Assembly: GCA_900554365.1 (NCBI GenBank)
Contig: USGY01000027.1
Span: 1-11,056, forward strand
Length of the DNA stretch: 11,056 nt
DNA from: an uncultured Clostridium sp.
GTDB lineage: Bacteria > Bacillota > Clostridia > TANB77 > CAG-508
Direction: 5' to 3'
Shown: one piece after another, positions 5,893-11,056 of the stretch
Numbering within the stretch: the first letter of the stretch is position 1
Layout of the letters: each line of letters begins with the position of its first letter
The notes under the pieces: generated by a model
Told to the model about the DNA's origin: nothing
What the model saw: the letters and a program-made list of their open reading frames with translations, nothing else
Database searches by the model: none
Program-made: the position numbers and the translations under genes

Positions 5893-5941
5893 TTGTTCCC
5901 CACCTATTTAAAAATTTTTCTTTTTGTAGTATAATATATTT

Positions 5942-6050
5942 GATAATTATTTTAAACTTGCTACAAAAGTTTAAATAATTATATAGTTTTAAGAGAAATC
6001 TTAAAACAAGAAAAGCATGGTCATTCGCTGGATTCCCCATGCTTTTTCTT
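5942..6050 (+). ncRNA. second hairpin-rich RNA unit ending in a terminator
   Basis: Three consecutive hairpins follow a TATAAT box (5930-5935) whose 14-base context repeats that of the first RNA promoter. They are a 14-bp AT stem with one bulge (5945-5959 with 5967-5980), a 9-bp stem closed by a GAAA tetraloop (5986-5994 with 5999-6007), and a terminator (6011-6046). No good -35 is seen (TTTAAA at 5907-5912), so this may be the 3' part of the upstream RNA. The terminator loop carries TGGATTC (6029-6035), complementary to GAATCCA at 5665-5671 and 5750-5756 in the first RNA, which allows loop-loop pairing. Confidence 0.45.
6011..6050 (+). terminator. rho-independent terminator of the RNA region
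   Basis: AAAAGCATGG (6011-6020) pairs with CCATGCTTTT (6037-6046) over ten bases around a 16-base loop and runs into a T-rich tail. The upstream strand is A-rich, so weaker function on the minus strand is also possible. It ends the RNA transcription unit before the Spo0A-like gene. Confidence 0.75.
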
Positions 6051-6071
6051 TTATGCATTTTATTATAGGTA

Positions 6072-6200
6072 TGTGCAAAATTTGCACATTTTTTACTTTT
6101 TAGCTGTTTTTTTATAAAAGAACTTTTAAATTTATGTATTTTGCTTCTCCAACCTTTATAAATGTTCATATCATGCACATTTATGCACTTATTTTGCACA
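6072..6200. repeat. TGCACA-type sites upstream of the Spo0A_C-like gene
   Basis: TGTGCAAA-A-TTTGCACA (6072-6088) is a near-perfect palindrome. Three more TGCAC copies lie at 6174-6178, 6184-6188 and 6195-6199, spaced 10 and 11 bases, so they are on one face of the helix, and the last ends 11 bases before the -35 box. They look like operator or activator sites for the promoter at 6211. The sequence is not the canonical Spo0A box (TTTGTCGAA), so the binding protein is unknown; autoregulation is one option. Confidence 0.5.
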
Positions 6201-6210
6201 TTTTATCTTT

Positions 6211-6239
6211 TTGGATTGTTTACATAATTTGAGTATAAT
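6211..6239 (+). promoter_or_regulatory. promoter of the Spo0A_C-like gene
   Basis: TTGGAT (6211-6216) and TATAAT (6234-6239) have a 17-base spacer. The start codon lies 34 bases beyond the -10, with GGAAAG between. The phased TGCAC repeats end just upstream of the -35. Confidence 0.75.
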
Positions 6240-6273
6240 TAAATTAGTTTTAAAGGAAAGGTTGGAAAGAGTA

Positions 6274-6636
6274 ATGAGGACTGTTAATAGTAAACTTAGT
6301 CCAAGTGAAGTTTTACAAATTACAAATATACTTCGTTCTTTAGGCTTAAATACTTCATATATTGGAACTAAATTAATAAATAAGTCTATACAATATATTA
6401 TTAAAAATGATATTGAGTTCATTACTCTTGAAAAGATTTATTCATATTTGCATTGTGAATATGGTTTTAATATTCATTCTATAAGAAATAATATTAATTA
6501 TGCTTTATCTAATAGAAATAAGAATCTATCTATAAAAAATTTTGAAAAAGTTTTTGGATATGAATATTATGAAAAAAATTTTGAACCTAAACTTTTTTTA
6601 GAAGAAATCAGTAATATAATAAAAATGAAAATGTAA
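6274..6636 (+). CDS. stand-alone Spo0A C-terminal-type DNA-binding domain protein
   Basis: A 120-aa protein that matches only the DNA-binding (effector) domain of the sporulation regulator Spo0A. The helix order and motifs align: residues 10-50 (SEVLQITNILRSLGLNTSYIG, then NKSIQYIIKNDIE), 52-64 (LEKIYSYLHCEYG), the recognition-helix region 66-80 (NIHSIRNNINYAL) and 90-97 (FEKVFGYE, like the SSLFGYT of Spo0A). The phosphoacceptor receiver domain is absent, and no receiver-like frame lies upstream, so it cannot be a simple truncation product here. The ATG at 6274 follows GGAAAGA; a more upstream TTG start would run through the promoter. It would bind DNA without phosphorelay control, either competing with host Spo0A or controlling the element. 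It is the only plus-strand protein gene of the window and is enclosed by its own promoter and terminator. Confidence 0.85.
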   Translation: MRTVNSKLSPSEVLQITNILRSLGLNTSYIGTKLINKSIQYIIKNDIEFITLEKIYSYLHCEYGFNIHSIRNNINYALSNRNKNLSIKNFEKVFGYEYYEKNFEPKLFLEEISNIIKMKM

Positions 6637-6675
6637 AAATACAGTTGTTAACTATAATATCAACAACTGTATTTT
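6636..6675. terminator. bidirectional terminator between convergent genes
   Basis: AAAATACAGTTGTT (6636-6649) and AACAACTGTATTTT (6662-6675) form a perfect 14-bp stem with a 12-base loop. T-rich tracts follow on both strands. It begins at the stop codon of the Spo0A_C-like gene and lies 45 bases past the end of the convergent membrane regulator, so it serves both. Confidence 0.88.
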
Positions 6676-6719
6676 CATTTTTTATATTAATAAGGTATTC
6701 TAGCTCGATAATTTGTAAT

Positions 6720-7877
6720 TTATACAAAAAGTTTATTAAATATGTCCTTTATAAATACATCATCATTCATTTTATTCTCTAAATAAATATTAAAGTTATC
6801 TTTATTTATGCCATTTTCATTTATATTGCTATAATTAGGATATAGTTCTTGAACTTTTTCTCTTTTAATTGTGTAACTATTTCCTGTAAAATTATAGGTT
6901 ACATATTGTAAATTATCTATTAAAGAAAATAATGCAACAGAATTATATACCAATGCTCTTTCTACATACATTTCATCATTTATATACCAATCTGTAATAT
7001 GATAATCTATCGTTAAACCTAAGTTATTTGAGTCTATTTCAAACACATATCCATATTCAGAAAGTGGCAAATTACTTATTAAGTTTCCAGTATTACTATT
7101 ATCTCCAACATATTTGTTTTGATATTTTAAAATATTATCTATACCGCTTTTATTTCTATTAAATGGTGTAATTGGCATAGTATCAAAATTATATTCTTTT
7201 TTCTCATCAATAACATAATATTCGTTTGTTGTATCTGCATTAATTCTATATACATTATAGAACAAACTATAATAGGCAATTTCTTTTGTTTCTCTAAATG
7301 TTGTTTCTATTTTATAGTTATAAATTGGTGGTCTATTATTTGTTTTTACCCCAAAATAATCAGCTATATAGAATATTCCAAATATTCCTATAAATAAGAC
7401 AACTCCAATAACTACTTTTTGTATTTTCTTAAACTTTTTTAACTCTCTTACTAATCCCATTACAAATATAATAATACCTATAATAGAATATATAGAACAC
7501 CAACTACTTTCTTTGTCAAAAATAGTTAATGCTGAAATACTTATAATTGCACCTAGAATCATCAATATAATAGATATTTTTTTATGCTCATTTTCAACTT
7601 TTTTGTTCGAATAATCTATTGTATTTATTATATTTTTCTCCATATTTTCAACTATTTTTTGTTCTTCTATTTTTTCACCAGATAATAATTCATTTAATGT
7701 TATGCCTAATTCCTCACTTAATGGTTTTAATAAAGATAAATCAGGCATATACTTTCCAGTTTCCCATCTTGAAACAGTTTTATTTGTTACTCCTAATTTT
7801 TCGGCTAATTGTTCCTGCGTTAATCCTTTATTTTTGCGATTCAAAGCGATAAATTTTCCTATTTTATCTAAATCCAT
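6720..7877 (-). CDS. membrane-anchored XRE regulator with DUF4825-like outer domain
   Basis: The 385-aa product joins three parts. Residues 1-66 are a XRE helix-turn-helix (RKNKGLTQEQLAEKLGVTNK, then VSRWETGKYMPDLSLL). Three membrane segments follow at about 101-120, 126-144 and 154-173, placing the C-terminus outside. Residues about 245-345 resemble DUF4825 (ILKYQNKYVGDNSNTGNLI, LPLSEYG, glycine-leucine strand GLTIDYH, then ALVYNSVALFSLIDN). DUF4825 is known mainly from BlaR1-like and other extracytoplasmic proteins and has no settled function. The layout is that of a one-component sensor that reads an outside cue and acts on DNA from the membrane. The start at 7877 follows GGAGGAG by seven bases, and a TATAAT lies at 7913-7918 without a clear -35. 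It is a single gene with a shared terminator at 6636-6675. Confidence 0.85.
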   Translation of the reverse strand: MDLDKIGKFIALNRKNKGLTQEQLAEKLGVTNKTVSRWETGKYMPDLSLLKPLSEELGITLNELLSGEKIEEQKIVENMEKNIINTIDYSNKKVENEHKKISIILMILGAIISISALTIFDKESSWCSIYSIIGIIIFVMGLVRELKKFKKIQKVVIGVVLFIGIFGIFYIADYFGVKTNNRPPIYNYKIETTFRETKEIAYYSLFYNVYRINADTTNEYYVIDEKKEYNFDTMPITPFNRNKSGIDNILKYQNKYVGDNSNTGNLISNLPLSEYGYVFEIDSNNLGLTIDYHITDWYINDEMYVERALVYNSVALFSLIDNLQYVTYNFTGNSYTIKREKVQELYPNYSNINENGINKDNFNIYLENKMNDDVFIKDIFNKLFV

Positions 7878-8003
7878 TTTTATCTCCTCCTCACAAAAAT
7901 CATACTATTTTTATTATAAAATTAACACCCCACAAACAGCGAATTCTTTATTTTTTTAATAAATTGTCTGCTTTATACATTTTTTAACTATAAATACAAA
8001 TTA

Positions 8004-9195
8004 CTATTTTGCTAACCAATTTGCAATATCATATATTTGAATTCCTTCATATTGATAATCTTCATGTCTTGTTCTTGCTATTATTATCTTAGGATATGCA
8101 TCTCTTATTTGAAGTAGTGGAGTTGTTTCTCTTTTCAAAGTGCTATCATCACCAATATAATCAGATACTTGTATATAAAGATTTTCATTACGCTTTTTAG
8201 CAATGAAATCTACTTCTTTTTGATACATAGTCCCTACATATAGTTCATATCCTCGTCTTAGCAATTCTATTGCTACAATATTCTCATATGTTCTTCCAAA
8301 GTCCATATTATTTGTTCCTAATATGGCATATTTAAATGAGTGATCTGCTAAGTAATATTTATCTTGTGTACTTAAATATTTTTTACCTTTTATATCATAT
8401 CTCTTGACTTTATAGAAGGCAAATGCATTACATAAATAATCTATATAATTCTTCACAGTTTTATCTGTTATATTCACTTTGTTACTATTAAGAAAATGAG
8501 TTATATTGTTAGACGATGTAAGGTTTGAAATATTATCTATTAAATAATTATTTAAATTATTTAATACATCTGTATTTTTTATATTATATTTTTGCTTAAT
8601 ATCTCTTATTATTAATGTGTTAAAAACATCAGATATATATTGATATTTTTCTTCTTGAGTTTTATAAATGTACGAACCTGACATTCCACCTTCTTGGGTA
8701 TATTTATCAAACGCTTCTTGAATATCATTATAATTATAATATTTTAGATATTCCTTAAATGAAAATGGATAAACTTCAATTTCAAATGTTCTACCAGTAA
8801 ATAATGTTGCCAAATCACTACTCAATAAGAAAGCATTTGACCCAGTTATATATATATCATATTTTTCTTCTGCATGTAGTCCATTTAAGGCTTTCTCAAA
8901 TCCATCACACATTTGTACTTCATCAATTAAAATAAAATTCTTTTTACTTTCAATATAATTTTTAGAAATATACTCATATAATTTATGGTATTCTTTTAAC
9001 TCCTCAAATTTAGGCAAATTAAAATTAATGTGAATAATATTATGGTTTTCAATATTATCGGTTATATATTTTTTAAAAGCTTCAAGTAATTTAGACTTGC
9101 CGAGATCTTCTTATTCCTGTTAATACCTTTATATCTGGTGTTCCTAATACATTAATTAGTTTATCTAAATACATTTCTCTTTTTATTAATTTCAT
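8004..9195 (-). pseudogene. AAA_14 / DUF4143 ATPase, frameshifted in the Walker A motif
   Basis: Restored, this would be a 396-aa ATPase of the AAA_14-DUF4143 family. The frame from ATG 9195 (behind AGGTGA) reads 34 codons, up to the Walker A start LTGIRRS, then stops at 9091-9093. Dropping one base (9102) restores GIRRSGKSKLLEAF and joins the long frame ending at 8004. Further motifs are Walker B FILIDEVQ (about 87-94), a TGSNAFLLSS sensor segment, and the C-terminal DUF4143 nuclease-like part with EVDFIAKKRNENLYIQV. The family is widespread in gut bacteria, and its role is unproven. A TTG start at 9017 would give a product lacking the P-loop and so unable to bind ATP normally. The rest of the frame is intact, so the lesion is recent, or a sequencing error, or (less likely) a regulated frameshift. 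Confidence 0.88.
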
Positions 9196-9218
9196 ATTTT
9201 TCACTTCACCTCATAATT

Positions 9219-9247
9219 AGTATATCATTACATTCCGAAAATGTAAA
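9219..9247 (-). promoter_or_regulatory. promoter of the AAA_14/DUF4143 gene
   Basis: On the minus strand TTTACA (9242-9247) and TATACT (9219-9224) are 17 bases apart, 23 bases ahead of the ATG. The spacer is almost wholly covered by one arm of an inverted repeat (9232-9241), so repression by that site is plausible. Confidence 0.75.
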
Positions 9248-9268
9248 TATTTTTAAAGTTTTCGGAAT
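9232..9268. promoter_or_regulatory. inverted repeat flanking the -35 box, probable operator
   Basis: ATTCCGAAAA (9232-9241) and TTTTCGGAAT (9259-9268) are perfect 10-bp inverted arms with centres 27 bases apart. One arm lies between the -35 and -10 of the ATPase promoter and the other upstream of the -35. Two distant arms that bracket the -35 suggest a protein dimer or tetramer that loops or covers the promoter. The regulator is unknown and may be the ATPase itself. Confidence 0.6.
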
Positions 9269-9978
9269 AAATTCTTTTTTATTATGTACTATATTTTATA
9301 AAATATTCATTTGATTACCTAAATTTCAATATTCTATTATTTCTTGATGCTATATGTATAATTTTTGGTTTGTATTATCAAAGTTTTGCGCAATAAGAGA
9401 TAGGAGAAAATAATATAACAGCCAATAAGCCTCTATTTTCTACTAATTCAAGGCTTTTAGCCGTTCTATACATACTAATATTCATTTATATATCTTTAGC
9501 TTTTTATTATATTTATATTATACTCATTATTATTATAATCTTTTGTATTACAGTTATATCAATATTTTTATGAAAGATTTTTTATTATTAAATTTATTTT
9601 ACTATATTTAATTTTAGTATTTTTATTATTTATTAATATAAATTAATTTTAAAACTGATTAAAAAGAATAATTTTTAATTAATTCAAACTGTTCAAATGT
9701 TCGTTTTTAAAATTCTAATGTTTACTATAAAAATATTATAATTTAAACATTGCACAAAATTTTTAAATTTAATTTATTATAATAATTTTTGTTTTTTAAT
9801 TAATTTATTTTTAATTTGATTTTATATTATTTATTCCTTTAGAATATTCTGACTAAAGTTTTTTTACAATTTTGTCTATTTTTAGTTACTATATATCATT
9901 AGTGTGAATTTTATTTATAATTATTTTATTGTTTAAATTAGGAACTCCCCCTCTTCCCTTCTTTTGCTTCTATTCCGA
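9269..9978. other. gene-poor, extremely AT-rich intergenic stretch
   Basis: About 700 bases without a supportable gene. Most of 9480-9940 is nearly pure A and T with stops in all frames and no clear repeat. Two parts stand out. The segment at about 9378-9475 has normal composition and a small open frame on the minus strand. A pyrimidine-rich tract at 9943-9970 (CTCCCCCTCTTCCC and so on) is unlike its surroundings. The region could be decayed DNA or a spacer between cargo units. Confidence 0.6.
9378..9473 (-). other. possible relic or repeated intergenic element with 31-codon frame
   Basis: This segment is richer in G+C than the AT desert around it and has a 31-codon frame on the minus strand (MYRTAKSLELVENRG, then LLAVILFSPISYCAKL). 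No ribosome binding site precedes the ATG. A 6-bp inverted pair AAGCCT/AGGCTT (9427-9432 with 9450-9455) could form a loose hairpin. I do not recognise a protein family. It may be a remnant of a gene or of a small dispersed repeat. Confidence 0.3.
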
Positions 9979-10012
9979 TAAAAAATAGAGAATATTATTA
10001 TTTAATATTCTC
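9979..10012 (-). terminator. terminator of the small XRE membrane regulator
   Basis: GAGAATATTA (9988-9997) and TAATATTCTC (10003-10012) form a perfect 10-bp stem with a 5-base loop. Read on the minus strand, a T-rich tail (complement of 9979-9987) follows. A second hairpin, AGGACTAG/CTAGCCCT (10032-10039 with 10051-10058, one G-U pair in the minus-strand RNA), lies between it and the stop codon. Confidence 0.8.
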
Positions 10013-10063
10013 CGTATAAATTGTAACTTGTAGGACTAGTAATTAAATATCTAGCCCTATATT

Positions 10064-10462
10064 TCATTGTTTATCATTTTTATTTTTTAGTAAATAAATT
10101 GCTAAACAACTCATTCCTATTCCTAACATAGTAATAGCATTATTCATATCAATTTGTTTTAATATAGAAGTAACTATTATGCAAATTCCCATTGCTAATC
10201 CGATGCCAATCAATACTATATTAACAATTTCATCAATTTTATTATTTTCTTTTTTAGGTTGAGCATTTAATAATTCCTCTACTGTTGTACCTAAAATTTC
10301 TGCTAATTTTGGAATAGAATTAACATCAGGGCAAGATAAGTTTCTTTCCCATTTTGACACAGCTTTATCTGTTACATTCATTTTTTCTGCTAAATCATTT
10401 TGTGTCATTCCTTTTTCTTTTCTTAAAGAACTAATCATCTCTCCTATACTTTTACTTGACAT
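10064..10462 (-). CDS. small XRE regulator with two membrane segments
   Basis: A 132-aa protein. Residues 1-66 are a XRE helix-turn-helix (LRKEKGMTQNDLAEKMNVTDK, with VSKWERNLSCPDVNSI as the recognition helix and its follow-on). Two hydrophobic segments follow at about 79-101 and 107-125, with both ends in the cytoplasm. Small membrane-tethered XRE proteins are common in Firmicutes, usually of unknown signal. AAAGGAGGG lies six bases before the ATG, an excellent ribosome site, and a good promoter lies at 10487-10515. The DNA-binding part resembles that of the larger membrane regulator at 6720-7877, with the same TVEELL/TLNELL ending, so the two belong to the same broad group. Confidence 0.85.
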   Translation of the reverse strand: MSSKSIGEMISSLRKEKGMTQNDLAEKMNVTDKAVSKWERNLSCPDVNSIPKLAEILGTTVEELLNAQPKKENNKIDEIVNIVLIGIGLAMGICIIVTSILKQIDMNNAITMLGIGMSCLAIYLLKNKNDKQ

Positions 10463-10486
10463 ATAAATCCCTCCTTTGTTAATTCT

Positions 10487-10515
10487 ATTGTAATATTACT
10501 TTTTTACAAACTCAA
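10487..10515 (-). promoter_or_regulatory. promoter of the small XRE membrane regulator
   Basis: On the minus strand TTGAGT (10510-10515) and TACAAT (10487-10492) are 17 bases apart, 24 bases ahead of the ATG. Just upstream (10522-10562) are several TTTAGTT-type near repeats, possible operators for autoregulation. A second possible promoter, TTGACA (10676-10681) with a weak TACATT 16 bases later, lies further upstream on the same strand. Confidence 0.65.
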
Positions 10516-10685
10516 CCGACAGTTAGTTTACTTTAATATACCTTTAGTTTAGTTTTAGTTTATTACATGACTTACTATTTTGTGTTCACTTTAAATATCA
10601 CACTTTATTTGCCCCTATTTATTAGGTAACAAACCCATTTTTATTCTATACAAAATGTAGCATATTTTATATTATTGTCAAATCC

Positions 10686-10705
10686 GAATTTCTTTGTAGA
10701 AATTC
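10686..10705. repeat. hairpin in the gap downstream of the Fic gene
   Basis: GAATTTCT (10686-10693) and AGAAATTC (10698-10705) form an 8-bp perfect stem with a 4-base loop, 37 bases past the stop of the Fic gene on the minus strand. No strong T run follows, so a terminator role is uncertain. The rest of the gap 10516-10741 holds only the TTTAGTT-type repeats and the possible promoter noted for the XRE gene. Confidence 0.35.
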
Positions 10706-10741
10706 TTATTGCATATCATAAATCAGATGTATATAAAATGT

Positions 10742-11056
10742 CTAAGTTTCAATATTCTTTTGGCATATAAATATTACTTTTAAATATTCATTATTTAGAA
10801 AATTCATTACTAAATCAATAATTACATCTTTTTCCTTTGGATTTGACTCAGCAATAAGTAATGTTAGTGCTGCAAGTGTATTATTGTCAATAACTTGCCT
10901 TTCATTTTTATATAAAATTTCGTAAAAATTTAAAAAATATATAAATAAAGTAGCTGCAATTCTTTTGTTTCCATCAGCAAAAACATGATTTTTAACTATT
11001 AAATATAAGAAATATGCTCCAATATCTACTATGATTTTGTAAATATCTTGTCCATC
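10742..11056 (-). CDS. Fic-domain protein, RhuM/Fic-DOC type, C-terminal part only
   Basis: The last 104 codons of a gene that enters from the right edge of the window. NHVFADGNKRIAATLF matches the Fic active-site motif HxFx(D/E)GN(G/K)R, with the catalytic His present. The following sequence (NNTLAALTLLIAESNPKEKD, then LVMNFLN) matches the end of the proteins annotated as virulence RhuM family / Fic-DOC, from memory of that family. Fic enzymes transfer AMP or related groups to target proteins, and the Doc branch works as a toxin with a paired antitoxin. The N-terminal RhuM-like half and any inhibitory helix or antitoxin would be beyond 11056. The Gly after GN is Lys here (GNKR), as in Doc-type variants, which may alter nucleotide use. 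Confidence 0.85.
   Translation of the reverse strand, partial: DGQDIYKIIVDIGAYFLYLIVKNHVFADGNKRIAATLFIYFLNFYEILYKNERQVIDNNTLAALTLLIAESNPKEKDVIIDLVMNFLNNEYLKVIFICQKNIET

Larger units (their letters stand above)
5623..5925 (+). ncRNA. candidate structured noncoding RNA, about 300 nt, family not recognised
   Basis: The stretch is much richer in G+C than its surroundings and folds in two linked modules. Module 1 is a 12-bp stem (5698-5709 with 5774-5785, one G-U pair) enclosing two hairpins: TCCAAGC/GCTTGGA (5717-5723 with 5733-5739) and GAATCCA/TGGATTC (5750-5756 with 5767-5773), the second abutting the long stem. Module 2 is a three-way junction: GGTGG/CCACC (5845-5849 with 5900-5904), a 10-bp stem (5858-5867 with 5874-5883, three G-U pairs) and GGAAC/GTTCC (5884-5888 with 5895-5899), the helices directly adjacent. 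Two smaller 5' hairpins lie at 5648-5665 and 5675-5689. Loop CCACC (5757-5761) could also pair with GGTGG (5845-5849), a possible pseudoknot or switch. The hairpin at 5717-5739 is followed by five T residues and could act as an early terminator. The 3' end is set at the T-rich tract 5915-5925. I cannot assign an Rfam family. Confidence 0.65.

Noticed and set aside
5879..6422. Two minus-strand open frames of 106 and 77 codons
   Set aside because: They cross RNA hairpins, terminators and the Spo0A_C-like gene in antisense and lack ribosome sites.
7619..7959. Two plus-strand open frames opposite the DUF4825-type regulator
   Set aside because: They are antisense shadows of its helix-turn-helix region and promoter, with no start signals.
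1..11056. CRISPR array, insertion sequence or rRNA
   Set aside because: No spaced long direct repeats, no transposase frame with terminal inverted repeats and no rRNA-like sequence were seen.

Overview
The window looks like the tRNA-proximal end of an integrated mobile element in a very AT-rich, spore-forming Firmicute (Clostridia-like). The grounds are very low G+C, strong AAGGAGG-type ribosome binding sites, sigma-A type promoters, TGA used as a stop, and a gene for a stand-alone Spo0A-type DNA-binding domain. No species can be named from the sequence alone.

Left boundary (1-470): an initiator tRNA-fMet gene with its own promoter and terminator, followed by four copies of a TTGCYCCCAA-type repeat that look like integrase arm sites. 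Recombination module (469-4550, all on the minus strand, genes overlapping): an unrecognised 263-aa protein, a RadC-like JAB/MPN protein, a 59-aa protein, a 197-aa protein of unknown function, an excisionase-like protein, and a tyrosine integrase whose only well-placed start is ACG. The order and overlaps suggest one operon that ends with xis and int reading toward the tRNA. Upstream of it are six 10-bp blocks with a helically phased CTAA motif.

Control region (4703-6675): a XRE-type repressor on the minus strand with its own promoter and terminator faces a plus-strand promoter. That promoter leads into an unusually GC-rich, highly structured stretch (about 5623-5925) that I read as a noncoding RNA. 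A second hairpin-rich unit follows (about 5942-6050) and ends in a terminator whose loop is complementary to two places in the first RNA. Next comes a 120-aa protein made only of a Spo0A C-terminal-like domain, preceded by phased TGCAC repeats and closed by a bidirectional terminator.

Accessory region (6720-11056, all minus strand): a membrane-anchored XRE regulator with a DUF4825-like outer domain; an AAA_14/DUF4143 ATPase broken by one extra base inside its Walker A motif; about 700 bases of extremely AT-rich DNA without genes; a small XRE regulator with two membrane segments; and the C-terminal part of a Fic-domain protein of the RhuM/Fic-DOC type, cut by the window edge.

The far attachment site is not in this window, and no relaxase, conjugation or phage structural genes are visible, so the class of element (ICE, IME, satellite or prophage) is undecided. 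The best candidates for something undescribed are the structured RNA pair at 5588-6050 and its pairing with the solitary Spo0A_C-type gene.
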